A stretch of 64,000 nucleotides of DNA from an uncultured Prevotella sp. (GCA_934230115.1 CAKQEI010000001.1:45223-109222), one strand, 5' to 3'. Positions 1-9,782 are shown, counted from the first letter of the stretch. Notes: generated by a model from the letters alone, not told the origin. Made by a program: numbers and translations.

Positions 1-2053
1 CCAGACTGTGAACTACTACCTCTCGTTCAACCACCATTCACAGGACGGTCTTATCCAGAGCTCTGGTATGCACCGTAACACTCTTGCCGCACGCATCAAC
101 GCTCGTTTGAACCGTTTCTTCAAGGTTGGATTCAACTCTAACTTTGGTGTGCAGAAGTACAGCATCAATGCTGAGTGGAACGACAACAGCCAGATTTACG
201 CTGCCAACCCGCTCGTGTTCGCACGTATGGCTATGCCTTTCGATACTCCTTACTATTACACTATCGATGATAACGGTAATATGATTAAGGGTGCTCGTGC
301 AGATAAGCTCTACTATACCAATATGGAGACACCTTGGTTTATTGACAGCAAGCGTGACATCGACCGCAACCGCGTGACATTGAATCTCGGCTTGAACGAG
401 CAGTTCACTCCTATGGAGGGACTCACATTCACAGCTGTACAGACAATGTCTGGTTCTGACTATAGAGCTTCTTCTTCAAGTCTGCCTTATGAGACTATCA
501 CTACTCCGATGGGTCAGACTATCGCTGGTGACACAGGTTCTCGCTCTAACTCATTCTCACGTTACTACCAGTACACTCTTACACATACTGGCGAGTGGCG
601 CAAGAACTTCGGCAAGCACTACGTAAGCCTTCTCGTTGGTGAGGAGACTCGTATCGAGCGTTCTAATGGCTTTGGCTCACTCTCTACAGGTCATACCGAC
701 CCACGCCTTATGAGCATCGGTGCTGGTAAGACTATTGACATCAGCAAGCAGTCGGACAGCAGATCAGAGGAAATCAACAACTCTCTCTTCGGCAACGTTG
801 AGTACAACTATATGGAGAAGTACTACGTCTACGGTTCACTCCGTCGCGACGGTAGCTCTAAGTTTGCTCCTGATCACCGTTGGGGTACATTCTGGTCGGC
901 AGGTGCCAAGTGGAACGCCAAGTCAGAGGAATTCCTCAAGGATGTAAGCTGGCTCGACAATCTTTCTGTCAGTGTCAACTACGGTACTACCGGTAACGAC
1001 TCTGGTGCAGGTTCTTACGACTACCTCGGTCTCTTCGGCAACGGCACACAGTATAACGGCGAGAACTCTATCGGTATCGCTCAGGCCAGCAACAATGAGT
1101 TGACATGGGAGCAGGTGGCTAAGTGGAACGTTGGTGTGACTGTAGGTCTCTTCAAGCGTTTGACTCTTGACGCCAACTTCTACCGCAACAAGACCACTGA
1201 CATGATTATGAGTATTCCTTACTCTATGACCACTGGTTTCGGTTCAGGTGTAGGCAATATCGGTGCAATGACCAATACTGGTTTCGAGTTGACAGCAAAT
1301 GTTGACATTCTTAAGAACCGCGACTTCAACTGGACATTCACTGCCAACGTTGGCTACAACAAGAATGAGATTAAGGAACTCTTCATGGGTCGTGACGAGT
1401 ATGTGCTTGCAAATTATGGTCTCAAACTTAATGTTGGTCATCCTTACGGTGAACTCTTCTGTGTTCGCAATGCAGGTGTTGACCCACAGACTGGTCGTCC
1501 TCTCTACTACGACAAGGATGGCAATGTAACTAAGGAGTTCAACGAGGACCGCGACGCTGTATTCCTTGGCAAGAACCGCTATGCTCCTTGGGTAGGTGGT
1601 TTCGGTACCAACTTCAACTGGAAGGGCTTCAGCCTTATCGCCGACTTCGCATGGCAGGCAGGCAAGTATATGTTTGTAAACGATGACATGTTTGTTGCAA
1701 ACCCAGCAAATGCAACCCAGTTCAACCAGCGTGTTGAGATGCTCAATATGTGGACAGAGCCGGGACAGATTACCAATATCCCGTCGTACAAGTATCCAAT
1801 ACAGTTCGACGACAATATGGTGCAGAACGCTTCGTTCCTGCGTATGAAAACTCTCACATTGCAGTATCAGTTCCCGAAGAAGTGGATGTCGGCTACTCGC
1901 TACATCAAGGGCTTGAAGGTGTTCGGTATCGCCCGCAACCTCTTCACCATCACATCATTCGAGGGTTACGACCCAGAGCCAGATATAAACCTTGTGAAGT
2001 TTAACTATCCAAACACTCGCCAGTTTGTGTTGGGTGCAGAGATTACTTTCTAA
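1..2053 (+). CDS. SusC/RagA-type TonB-dependent outer-membrane receptor, C-terminal part
   Basis: The frame is open at the left edge, so the signal peptide, the carboxypeptidase-regulatory-like domain and most of the plug lie outside the window. About 683 residues remain, out of roughly 1000-1100 usual for the family. The visible part begins TVNYYLSFNHHSQDG, a typical SusC plug/barrel junction, and continues as alternating aromatic beta-strands with SusC hallmarks (YGSLRRDGSSKFAPDHRWGT, WEQVAKWNVGV). It ends in a terminal strand, TRQFVLGAEITF, with the C-terminal Phe expected for insertion by the BAM machinery. SusC proteins form the TonB-driven channel that imports glycans or other large substrates captured by SusD. 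The SusD gene follows after 27 bases, so the two are one operon. The substrate cannot be inferred. Confidence 0.95.
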   Translation, partial: QTVNYYLSFNHHSQDGLIQSSGMHRNTLAARINARLNRFFKVGFNSNFGVQKYSINAEWNDNSQIYAANPLVFARMAMPFDTPYYYTIDDNGNMIKGARADKLYYTNMETPWFIDSKRDIDRNRVTLNLGLNEQFTPMEGLTFTAVQTMSGSDYRASSSSLPYETITTPMGQTIAGDTGSRSNSFSRYYQYTLTHTGEWRKNFGKHYVSLLVGEETRIERSNGFGSLSTGHTDPRLMSIGAGKTIDISKQSDSRSEEINNSLFGNVEYNYMEKYYVYGSLRRDGSSKFAPDHRWGTFWSAGAKWNAKSEEFLKDVSWLDNLSVSVNYGTTGNDSGAGSYDYLGLFGNGTQYNGENSIGIAQASNNELTWEQVAKWNVGVTVGLFKRLTLDANFYRNKTTDMIMSIPYSMTTGFGSGVGNIGAMTNTGFELTANVDILKNRDFNWTFTANVGYNKNEIKELFMGRDEYVLANYGLKLNVGHPYGELFCVRNAGVDPQTGRPLYYDKDGNVTKEFNEDRDAVFLGKNRYAPWVGGFGTNFNWKGFSLIADFAWQAGKYMFVNDDMFVANPANATQFNQRVEMLNMWTEPGQITNIPSYKYPIQFDDNMVQNASFLRMKTLTLQYQFPKKWMSATRYIKGLKVFGIARNLFTITSFEGYDPEPDINLVKFNYPNTRQFVLGAEITF

Positions 2054-2080
2054 CAATATAATTTAATAAGGTAAAGATAT

Positions 2081-3625
2081 ATGAAAAAGATATATTTATC
2101 GTTGATGTTGCTCGGTGCAGTGGCATTCACTTCCTGCGACATGAACACAACACCATGGGGTGTGCTTGACGAGGGCACTGCTATCCAGACTCCGAAAGAC
2201 CTCCGCAAATTCCGCAACCAGCTTTACGCCAATCTGCGTGGCGTGACATCTGGTTCTTGGATTTACTCTACAGACATCCAGATGGACGAGTTCATCGGAC
2301 TCATTTCAAACGGTAACCAGCTTGGCGTGTTCTCAAAAGGTACATTTACCGTTTCTGATGGCTCAATCGAGGGTTTCTGGGGTTCGGGCTATGCCTTTAT
2401 TGCCAACTGCAACGCTCTTTTGGCGCAAGCCGACAAGCAGCTTGCTAAGGAAGGCTTGACCGATGCAGAGAAGCTTCAGTTTGAACGCTACAAGGGCGAG
2501 GCTGAGTTTATGCGTGCCTACATGTACTTCTGGCTTGCCGACCACTTCTGCCAGTCGTACACACAGACCGACCCGAACAAGGCAGCCACTGGTATGCCGC
2601 TCGTAACAGAGTATAATCCTACTGGTGACGTTAAGCTCTATCCTGGCCGTTCTACTCTCGCCGAGACATTCAGCCTTATTGAGACCGACCTCAACAAGTC
2701 GCTTGAGCTGATTAAGGCCTACGAGAATTCAGGCTTGCAGGATGAGGCAGAGAGCAAGGTTGCAGCTTATACCTACGTTACTTCAGGTGCTGTTGAGGCT
2801 CTTCAGGCTCGCGTTGCTCTTGTAAAGGGCGACTGGAAGACAGCTAGCACTAAGGCTGTCAGCGTGATCAACTCACACAAGTATTCTCTTGCTACACCTG
2901 AGAACTACGCTGAGATGTGGAGCGACGACGTAAGCACAGAGACAATTCTGCAGCCTATCCAGACTCCTACAGAGCTTGGCGGCACATACGACGGTTTGTA
3001 TCAGGACAAGTCAGGCTTGAGTGCTTACTATATTCCTACCTATGGTGCTTTGGCAATCTATGGTGACGGTGATATCCGTTTCGATGCATTCTTCACTGAC
3101 TACAGCAACCTCACTGTATCAGGTTCTGTATATCCAGCAATGGCATTCAACAAGTATCCGGGCAACACCGCTTTGCGTACAACATCTGACAACAACTTTG
3201 CTAACATGATCAAGGTGTTCCGTCTCTCTGAGATGTACCTTATCGCTGCAGAGGCTTACGCTCGTCAGGGTGACAATACCAATGGTAGTAAGTACATCAA
3301 CGAGTTCTGCGAGAACCGTATCATGGGTTACGAGGCACAGACCTATCCTGTAGAAAATCTTCTTTCTACTACTCTTGAGGAGCGTCAGAAGGAGTTCATG
3401 GGCGAGGGTATGCGCTGGAGCGACATCCGTCGTATCGGTAAGGGATTCACACGTAATTCCGACTATCCAGATGATATCGACTATTCAGCATTGAATGGCG
3501 TTATGGTTACTTTGGGCCGCAACCTCAAGTACTCGGCAACCGACTATCGCTTGACATGGCCTATTCCAAAGGCAGAGCTTGACGCCAACCCGCAGCTCGC
3601 TGGTCAGCAGAATCCTGGTTATTAA
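2081..3625 (+). CDS. SusD/RagB family nutrient-binding outer-membrane lipoprotein
   Basis: This 514-residue protein has a lipoprotein signal peptide ending in a lipobox (AFTSC, Cys19). The mature N-terminus is followed by the alpha-helical TPR-like SusD fold, with the FERYKGEAEFMRAYMYFWLADHF region near residues 125-150. The C-terminal conserved blocks are also present: FRLSEMYLIAAEAYARQGD, the LEERQKEFMGEGMRWSDIRR segment, and an ending of LTWPIPKAELDANPQ. SusD proteins cap the SusC channel on the cell surface and bind substrate. The gene sits between a susC gene and a third lipoprotein gene, as is usual in polysaccharide-utilization-type loci. No glycoside hydrolase follows in the visible part, so a glycan substrate is not proven. 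Confidence 0.95.
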   Translation: MKKIYLSLMLLGAVAFTSCDMNTTPWGVLDEGTAIQTPKDLRKFRNQLYANLRGVTSGSWIYSTDIQMDEFIGLISNGNQLGVFSKGTFTVSDGSIEGFWGSGYAFIANCNALLAQADKQLAKEGLTDAEKLQFERYKGEAEFMRAYMYFWLADHFCQSYTQTDPNKAATGMPLVTEYNPTGDVKLYPGRSTLAETFSLIETDLNKSLELIKAYENSGLQDEAESKVAAYTYVTSGAVEALQARVALVKGDWKTASTKAVSVINSHKYSLATPENYAEMWSDDVSTETILQPIQTPTELGGTYDGLYQDKSGLSAYYIPTYGALAIYGDGDIRFDAFFTDYSNLTVSGSVYPAMAFNKYPGNTALRTTSDNNFANMIKVFRLSEMYLIAAEAYARQGDNTNGSKYINEFCENRIMGYEAQTYPVENLLSTTLEERQKEFMGEGMRWSDIRRIGKGFTRNSDYPDDIDYSALNGVMVTLGRNLKYSATDYRLTWPIPKAELDANPQLAGQQNPGY

Positions 3626-3661
3626 TAATTGTTGTATAAACATTAAAGAACTATCTTTCGT

Positions 3662-4552
3662 ATGAAATATATTAAATTATTTATGCTGTTGGCTGTTGTC
3701 GCCTTTATGGGTTCTTGCTCTGACGACGACGAGTCATGGAACAGCAAAAGCGGCGTTACCGTGAGCATGGAGAACGAGTCTATGCGCTTCAAGGAGAGTG
3801 TCGGTATCGTTAAAGTACCTATTAAGGTTGAAGGCGAGGCTAACGGTCCTGTGTCAGTAACAGTTGAGGTGAAAGAGACTGGCTCTAATCCTGCAAAGGA
3901 GAATGTAAACTATTACATCACCACCAAGACTATAAAGATTTCTGATAATACCGGAAACGTTGAGCTGGAGTGTGTAGACGATGATAAAATCAACGACGAA
4001 CGCACTTTCGAGATTTCTATTGTTAGTGCAAAGGGTGCTACTGTAGGCGGCAATGCCACTACAGCAATCACATTGCGCGACAATGACTCTGAGTTCTACG
4101 AGAAGCTCCAGGGCTCTTGGGTAATGAATTGTACCTTTAACGATGCTCCTACTAAGTGGGATGTCAAGATTGTTGGTGCTACCGACGAAAATGACAAGGA
4201 CTACAACAAGGTTCTCTATATCACAGGTATGGTTGGCTACCAGTGGACTACCGCTAAATTGTCTTATGACTTTGACAAGGCAACTGGTAAGGGTTCTGTA
4301 GCTTTCGACTACCTCGGACAGTACAACTTCGCTGAAGGTGTCAACTTCACTGGCTTGGGAGTTTGCAATGTACAGCTCTTTAATTTGGATGGCAAAAATC
4401 TCACCGATACACCTATCTATGGTTCATGGTCGGCTGACTTCAAGACTATTACTTTCGGTGAGGGTACACTCTTAGGAGCTGTAATCGACAGCAACGGTGA
4501 AGTTAAGGGTGGTTGGTTTGATGTTAAGAACATCACATTGACCAAGAAGTAA
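3662..4552 (+). CDS. Surface lipoprotein with Calx-beta-like domain, third gene of SusC/D operon
   Basis: The 296-residue product has a lipoprotein signal (MGSC, Cys19) followed by an acidic SDDDES stretch, the type of signal that often directs surface export in Bacteroidetes. Residues about 30-140 look like a Calx-beta domain: beta-rich, with NYYITTKTIKISDNTGNVEL, a VDDDKINDERTFEISI block and a closing ITLRDND. Residues about 145-296 form a second beta-rich domain beginning with LQGSWVMNCTFND, which resembles the small barrel or lipocalin-like domains found after SusD. It lies 36 bases after susD and is followed by a strong terminator, so it is probably the last gene of the operon. It may act as an auxiliary surface binding protein. 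The exact family is uncertain. Confidence 0.75.
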   Translation: MKYIKLFMLLAVVAFMGSCSDDDESWNSKSGVTVSMENESMRFKESVGIVKVPIKVEGEANGPVSVTVEVKETGSNPAKENVNYYITTKTIKISDNTGNVELECVDDDKINDERTFEISIVSAKGATVGGNATTAITLRDNDSEFYEKLQGSWVMNCTFNDAPTKWDVKIVGATDENDKDYNKVLYITGMVGYQWTTAKLSYDFDKATGKGSVAFDYLGQYNFAEGVNFTGLGVCNVQLFNLDGKNLTDTPIYGSWSADFKTITFGEGTLLGAVIDSNGEVKGGWFDVKNITLTKK

Positions 4553-4601
4553 TAATGCAAATAAATCCAAAAATACCAGAATATTTCTGGATATAACAGA
4601 T

Positions 4602-4649
4602 AAAGGAGAGTTTGACATCCCCGTTAATGAGGATGTCACTCTCCTTTTT
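4602..4649 (+). terminator. Rho-independent terminator after the SusC/D operon
   Basis: A long stem (AAAGGAGAG, TT, GACATCC pairing with GGATGTC, A, CTCTCCTTT) encloses a 10-base loop and runs into a short T tract. It lies 50 bases after the third gene of the operon. Confidence 0.85.
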
Positions 4650-4698
4650 GTGCGTTTAACTAACAATCAATCATTAAAAATAAGGTTACTAAGTACTT

Positions 4699-6813
4699 AT
4701 GAAAACAAAAATCTTTACTCTTGCGCTTGCTCTTGCGGCAGCTACAACTGCTAACGCAATCCCGGCACAGCGTGGTATTTGGCGCACCATGAAGCTCGCC
4801 AATGGTACGGAGATAAAAGTAGAACTCCGTGGTGATGAGTTTATGCACTATTGGCAGGATGCCGAGGGCAACCGCTACACAGTTAATGCCGACAATCATT
4901 TGCAGGTGGCTGACATGAATCAGTTGCTCAAGCGCAGCGTGGAAATGCGCACTGCCGCTGCCAATGTGTCTGATGGTGCTATGCGTGTGAAGAAGGCTCC
5001 CGGCTCCAAGAAGTCAGCCTATAAGGGCGACAAGCGTTGCCTCATATTGCTCGTAGAGTTTTCCGACAAGAAGTTCTCTATGTCCGACCCGCTTGCTTTC
5101 TACAAGCGTGTAGCCAACGAGAAGGGATTCAGCGAGGGTAAGTTCAAGGGCAGTGTGTCCGACTATTTCAGCGCTCAGAGCAACGGACAGTTCAATATCG
5201 ACTTCGATGTTGTAGGTCCTTATCAGCTTGCCAATGTGGCTTCTTACGGTGAGAATGTAACTGATGACAATGGCAATCGCCTCTACGACAAGAATGCTGC
5301 TGGTATTATCACTGGAGCTTGTCAGGCTGCTGCACGTGCTGGCGTTGACTTCTCGCCTTATGACTGGGACAACGATGGAACAGTGGAAATGGTGTATGTG
5401 ATTTATGCTGGCGAGGGCGAGGCTACCGGTGGCGGTGATGAGACTATCTGGCCGCACAAGTCGCAGCTTTATCCTTCAAAGACTTACGGTGGCAAGCGTG
5501 TCAGTGTGTATGCCTGCTCAAACGAGCTTAGTTCAAAGACTGCCGTTGCAGGTATAGGCACTATCTGTCATGAGTTCTCTCACTGCCTTGGCTATCCTGA
5601 TGCCTACGACGTAGACTATAATGGTTTCTATGGCATGGGCTCTTGGGACCTCATGTGCCAGGGCAGCTACAATGGCAACCAGTTTGTGCCTGCGGGTTAT
5701 ACTGCCTACGAGAAGTGGGTGGCTGGATGGATTGAGCCAGTGGTACTTCACGACAATGCAAGCTTCTCCGACATTAAGCCCGTGGCCGACGGTGGCGATG
5801 CTTACATGTTCTACAACCCAGGCAACAAGAACGAGTACTACATCCTGGAGAATCGCCAGAGAGCAGGATGGGATGCTCAGCTTCCTGCTTCGGGCATCTT
5901 GGTGAACCATATCACTTACGACCAGTCAATATGGGACCAGAATATTCCTAACACCAATCGTCCTCCTCAGAACACATTCGAGCGTATGACCATCATTCCT
6001 GCCGACGGAATGAGGTCGACAAGCAATGAGGCTGGTGACCCGTGGGGCAACTCTATTGCCAAGGCTACACTGTCTAACTCTACAACTCCTGCCACAAGCA
6101 CTAACACTGCTAATGTTGACGGCTCGAAGTATATGAACATCGCGTTCACAAACATGAAGATGACTGATGGTTTGGCTTCGTTCACCTTTACCAACTACAA
6201 CCTCGGTTCGTCGCAGGAGGGATATGTAATTCATGAGACATTCGACAAGTGTCAGGGTACTGGCGGCAACGATGGTCGCTTCGCTCCTAAGTCGCTGGAG
6301 AAGAACTTTGCCATGGGCAACTTCTTGGCTGATGTTGACGGATGGGACGGTACGTTTATGAAGGGTGCCAACCAGTGCGCTCGTATCGGTATGACTTCTG
6401 ATACACAGGCTAAGCTGACTACTCCTACTCTCAAGCTCAACGGTGAGGCTAAGTTCACATTCAAGGCTGCTCCTTACAGTACCGACGGTGAAAAGCTTGT
6501 GCTTTCGGCTTCGGACGGCGTAACACTCGGTGAGACTGAGTTTACAATGAAGAAGGGCGAATGGACAGAATACTCTACTACTGTAAAGGGCAACGGTGAG
6601 TTCACCATCACTTTCCAGGGTGAGAAGCGTTGGTTCCTCGACGAAGTGATTATTCAGGAGAATGGCGCATCAGGCATTGAGGGTATCCATACTTCTACAA
6701 ACGCCAAGCGCGACTCTCGCGTGTTCTCTATCGACGGTCGCTTCTTGGGCAACGACATCAACGCTATGGGCAAGGGCCTCTACATCGTTGGTGGCAAGAA
6801 GGTGATTAAGTAA
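4699..6813 (+). CDS. Secreted M6-family metalloprotease with type IX secretion sorting domain
   Basis: The 704-residue protein starts with a Sec signal peptide (cleavage expected after ATTANA, about residue 20). The catalytic zinc site is HEFSHCLGYPD, residues 291-301, the HExxHxxGxxD signature of M6 (immune-inhibitor-A-like) peptidases. It is preceded by YVIYAGEGEATGGGDETIWPH and followed by the DLMCQGSYNG met-turn region. Residues about 510-650 form a beta-sandwich typical of accessory domains in these proteases (FDEVII-like ending FLDEVIIQEN). The last 40 residues include VFSIDGRFLG and end in KGLYIVGGKKVIK, a type A C-terminal sorting signal recognised by the type IX secretion system. I therefore expect export across both membranes and surface attachment or release. 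The gene is alone between two terminators. Confidence 0.9.
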   Translation: MKTKIFTLALALAAATTANAIPAQRGIWRTMKLANGTEIKVELRGDEFMHYWQDAEGNRYTVNADNHLQVADMNQLLKRSVEMRTAAANVSDGAMRVKKAPGSKKSAYKGDKRCLILLVEFSDKKFSMSDPLAFYKRVANEKGFSEGKFKGSVSDYFSAQSNGQFNIDFDVVGPYQLANVASYGENVTDDNGNRLYDKNAAGIITGACQAAARAGVDFSPYDWDNDGTVEMVYVIYAGEGEATGGGDETIWPHKSQLYPSKTYGGKRVSVYACSNELSSKTAVAGIGTICHEFSHCLGYPDAYDVDYNGFYGMGSWDLMCQGSYNGNQFVPAGYTAYEKWVAGWIEPVVLHDNASFSDIKPVADGGDAYMFYNPGNKNEYYILENRQRAGWDAQLPASGILVNHITYDQSIWDQNIPNTNRPPQNTFERMTIIPADGMRSTSNEAGDPWGNSIAKATLSNSTTPATSTNTANVDGSKYMNIAFTNMKMTDGLASFTFTNYNLGSSQEGYVIHETFDKCQGTGGNDGRFAPKSLEKNFAMGNFLADVDGWDGTFMKGANQCARIGMTSDTQAKLTTPTLKLNGEAKFTFKAAPYSTDGEKLVLSASDGVTLGETEFTMKKGEWTEYSTTVKGNGEFTITFQGEKRWFLDEVIIQENGASGIEGIHTSTNAKRDSRVFSIDGRFLGNDINAMGKGLYIVGGKKVIK

Positions 6814-6834
6814 TAGCGTATGTATATATAATAT

Positions 6835-6870
6835 AATAAGGTGTGTCAAGAATTCTTGGCACACCTTATT
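6835..6870. terminator. Bidirectional terminator hairpin between M6 protease and sufS
   Basis: AATAAGGTGTGTCAAG pairs almost perfectly with CTTGGCACACCTTATT around a short loop. It sits between convergent genes whose stop codons are 25 bases away on each side, so it can serve both. Confidence 0.75.
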
Positions 6871-6893
6871 TATATTATATAGATAGTGGTTTT

Positions 6894-8108
6894 TTAGAAC
6901 ATCTGGCTAACGCGCTTCACTCCAGCTACGAGTGTGTCGATTTCTTCCTTGGTGTTGTAAAGGGCAAACGAGGCACGTACCACACCCTGAACTCCAAGAC
7001 GATCCATCACTGGTTGGGCGCAATGATGACCCGTGCGAACGGCAATGCCAAGACGGTCGAGCAGAGTGCCCATGTCGAGATGGTGGATATTGCCAACGAG
7101 GAACGATACAACGGCATCCTTGCCCTCGGTGGTTCCATAAAGATGCATGTCAGGAATCTCTGCCAACTGAGTCATGCAATAGTCGGTGAGCTCATGCTCA
7201 TGACGGGCAATATTGTCCATGCCAAGAGCCGACACATAGTCGATGGCTGTAGCGAGTCCGTGTGTGGCAACATAGTCGGGAGTGCCTGCCTCAAACTTGA
7301 ATGGCAACTTCTCGAATGTGGTCTTCTCGAAGCTAACACTCTCTATCATCTCGCCACCACCCTGATAAGGTGGCATACGGTCGAGCCATTCCTCCTTGCC
7401 ATATAGCACTCCAATGCCGGTAGGACCATATATCTTATGGCCAGAGAAAGCGAAGAAGTCGCAATCCATTGCCTGAACATCCACAGCGAAGTGAGGAGTA
7501 GACTGTGCTCCATCCACCAATACAGGCACTCCATGCTCATGGGCAATGCGTATGATGTCGTTGACGGGGTTCACTGTGCCGAGCGTGTTGCTCACATGGG
7601 CAATGCTCACAATCTTGGTCTTGTCGGAGAACAGACGCTCGTAGGCCTCCATGTCGAGCTTGCCAGAGTCGTCCATAGGGATTACCTTAAGGGCAATGCC
7701 ACGCTTAGCCGCCTGTAGCTGCCAAGGCACAATGTTGGAGTGATGCTCCATTACCGACACGATAACCTCGTCGCCCTCGGTCATGAAGCCTTCGCAGAAG
7801 GAAGACACCACGAGGTTGATGCTCTCTGTTGTGCCTCGAGTGAAGATAATCTCCTCTACCTTAGGAGCATTGATGAAACGACGCACTGTCTCGCGTGCCG
7901 CCTCATGAAGGTCGGTAGCACGCTGTGACAGATAATGTACGCCACGATGCACATTGGCATTGGCGTTGAGATATTCCTCGCGCATGGCGTCGAGCACGCA
8001 CAACGGCTTCTGTGTAGTAGCCGCATTGTCGAGATATACGAGTGGACGGTCGTAGACAGTGCGCGAAAGGATGGGGAAGTCGCTGCGGACTTTATTTATA
8101 TCATACAT
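6894..8108 (-). CDS. sufS: Cysteine desulfurase SufS
   Basis: The 404-residue protein is a group II, PLP-dependent cysteine desulfurase. It withdraws sulfur from cysteine as a persulfide for Fe-S cluster assembly. The PLP lysine is Lys225 in FSGHKIYGPTG. The persulfide cysteine is Cys363 in RTGHHCAQP, the short-loop arrangement of SufS enzymes (the E. coli positions are almost identical). The cofactor-contacting segments VLVDGAQSTPH and EHHSNIVPW are intact. Length is normal. It is the last gene of the suf cluster, 66 bases after sufD, with a purine-rich repeat between them. The likely acceptor is the SufE encoded at 49.4 kb. Confidence 0.97.
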   Translation of the reverse strand: MYDINKVRSDFPILSRTVYDRPLVYLDNAATTQKPLCVLDAMREEYLNANANVHRGVHYLSQRATDLHEAARETVRRFINAPKVEEIIFTRGTTESINLVVSSFCEGFMTEGDEVIVSVMEHHSNIVPWQLQAAKRGIALKVIPMDDSGKLDMEAYERLFSDKTKIVSIAHVSNTLGTVNPVNDIIRIAHEHGVPVLVDGAQSTPHFAVDVQAMDCDFFAFSGHKIYGPTGIGVLYGKEEWLDRMPPYQGGGEMIESVSFEKTTFEKLPFKFEAGTPDYVATHGLATAIDYVSALGMDNIARHEHELTDYCMTQLAEIPDMHLYGTTEGKDAVVSFLVGNIHHLDMGTLLDRLGIAVRTGHHCAQPVMDRLGVQGVVRASFALYNTKEEIDTLVAGVKRVSQMF

Positions 8109-8112
8109 GTTT

Positions 8113-8168
8113 TTAAGTGAAAAGTGAAAAGGGAAAAGTGAAAAATTAAGAGGGGAAAGTGAGAAATT
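8113..8168. repeat. Purine-rich GTGAAAA-type short tandem repeat
   Basis: The sufD-sufS gap consists of about six degenerate copies of a 7-base AAAAGTG unit (aagtgaaaagtgaaaaggg and onward), ending in a small gagaaatttctc palindrome. It resembles no regulatory element I know. It is distinct from the TTTTGAG/TTTTGAATT arrays in the other suf gaps. Confidence 0.6.
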
Positions 8169-8174
8169 TCTCTT

Positions 8175-9518
8175 TTACTTACACATTTTGCATCCCTCGC
8201 ATTTGCTCAGCTCACCACGGAAACGTTTCTCCACAAGATAGTGCAGACGGTCGCGCAGAGGCTCAAGCTGTATCTTGTCGATTACCTCGTTGATGAAGGC
8301 AAACTCAAGCAACAGCTTGGCTTCCTTCTCGCTGATGCCACGCTGACGCATATAGAAGAGGGCTGCATCATTGAGCTGACCAACAGTGGAACCGTGAGAG
8401 CACTTTACGTCGTCGGCATATATCTCAAGCATAGGCTGGGTGTACATACGTGCCTGCTTGGTGGCGCAAAGGTTCTGGTTCACTTCCTCGCTTATTGTCT
8501 TCTGTGCACCGTGACGCACAAGCACTCTGCCAGCAAAGGCACCGGTAGACTTATCGTCAAGCACATATTTATATAGCTCATGACTTGTGCAGTGGCTCAC
8601 CTGATGGTCGATGAGTGTATTGTTGTCCACATGCTGAGTCTTGTCGGCTATCACGCAGCCATTACACCAACACTCTGCTCCCTCACCCTTGAGTTGCACG
8701 TCAAGACGATTGCGTGTGACTCCGTTGTGAAGGGTAATGACGTTGTGGTTGAAGCGTGAGTCGCGCTGCTGCTCAACGTATACGTTAGACACGCGAGTGT
8801 TCTTGTAGTGGGTCTCCTCCATGCAATAGAGGTCGAGCGAGGCGTTGGCTCCCACGTAAGCCTCGATAACTTGGGTTGTGAGGAACTGCAAGTCGTCGGC
8901 TGCATGGTCGCAGAATAGGAACTTAGCACTTGCTCCTTCCTCCATGACAATAAGCACACGGCGGTTCACCATAAGGGCTACATTTGAGCGCAGAATGTTT
9001 ATCACCTGCACTGTCTTGTCGACAATGACATTCTTCTTGACGTATACAAGCAGTCCGTCCTGTGCCAACATGGTGTTGAGAGCCGTGATGGCATCCTCAT
9101 TGGTCTTGGCAAGTTGGGCATAGTGCTTAGCCACAAACTCTGGGTTCTCCTTTGCATATTCGGCAAGAGAGGTGACAACAACACCCTCAGGCAAGTTCTC
9201 CTTGGGTTGCAAGGCGGAACGGAACTGGTCGTTCACAATAAAGTAGAGCGATGTGCTCAGATTGGGCACGTCGCATTTGAACGCCTTGTAAGGGTCAACC
9301 GGCACCTCAATACGGTTGATGTTCAAACCATAGTTAGGCTCAAAGAGACTGTCGATGGTTGTGTATTTGTATCTCTCCACCTTGCGCGAGGGGAATCCCA
9401 TTCGCTCGAAGTCGGCAAAGGCAGCGTCGCGCACAGCATTGAGCGCGTCTGCGCTATGGTCGCATATCTGCTGACGACATTCGCGGTAGAGATCGATATA
9501 TTGTTTTTCGCTATTCAT
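8175..9518 (-). CDS. sufD: Fe-S cluster assembly protein SufD
   Basis: The chosen start (MNSEKQYIDLYRE) gives 447 residues. An upstream in-frame ATG would add 16 residues encoded by the AT-rich repeat and is unlikely. SufD forms the SufBC2D scaffold complex with SufB and the ATPase SufC. The N-terminal helical segment carries the FPSRKVERYKYT motif. The central beta-helix is followed by the family C-terminus: KCSHGSTVGQLNDAALFYM, the RGISEKEAKLLLEFAF helix, and RDRLHYLVEKRF. The C-terminal CEGCKMCK cysteine cluster is a notable extra that could bind metal, but many Bacteroidetes SufD proteins may share it. Downstream of sufC and upstream of sufS, all on the minus strand. Confidence 0.95.
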   Translation of the reverse strand: MNSEKQYIDLYRECRQQICDHSADALNAVRDAAFADFERMGFPSRKVERYKYTTIDSLFEPNYGLNINRIEVPVDPYKAFKCDVPNLSTSLYFIVNDQFRSALQPKENLPEGVVVTSLAEYAKENPEFVAKHYAQLAKTNEDAITALNTMLAQDGLLVYVKKNVIVDKTVQVINILRSNVALMVNRRVLIVMEEGASAKFLFCDHAADDLQFLTTQVIEAYVGANASLDLYCMEETHYKNTRVSNVYVEQQRDSRFNHNVITLHNGVTRNRLDVQLKGEGAECWCNGCVIADKTQHVDNNTLIDHQVSHCTSHELYKYVLDDKSTGAFAGRVLVRHGAQKTISEEVNQNLCATKQARMYTQPMLEIYADDVKCSHGSTVGQLNDAALFYMRQRGISEKEAKLLLEFAFINEVIDKIQLEPLRDRLHYLVEKRFRGELSKCEGCKMCK

Positions 9519-9523
9519 ATTAT

Positions 9524-9782
9524 GAGTTTTGAGTTTTGAATTTTGAGTTTTGAATTGTTGCGACATGCTGTCGCAATTTTGAGTTTTGAGTTTTGAATTT
9601 TGAATTATTGCGACGTTGTCGCAATTTTGAGTTTTGAATTTTGATTTTTGAATTGTTGCGACGTTGTCGCAATTTTGAATTATGAATTATGATTTATTGA
9701 ATTTATCAATAATTCAAAACTCAAAATTGAATAATTCAAAATCGGCTTTGCCGATAATTCAAAATTCAAAACTCAAAACTCA
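9524..9782. repeat. AT-rich TTTTGAG/TTTTGAATT repeat array with four hairpin cores (sufC-sufD gap)
   Basis: The whole gap between sufC and sufD is built from TTTTGAG and TTTTGAATT units up to about 9690, then from their reverse complements (AATTCAAAACTCAAAA) to the end of sufC, so it is a large inverted repeat. Short palindromes punctuate it: TTGCGACATGCTGTCGCAA at 9558-9576, TTGCGACGTTGTCGCAA at 9608-9624 and 9656-9672, and ATCGGCTTTGCCGAT at 9741-9755. The right edge supplies the TGA stop of sufC. Related arrays lie at 10.54, 11.47 and 63.05 kb. Confidence 0.9.
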
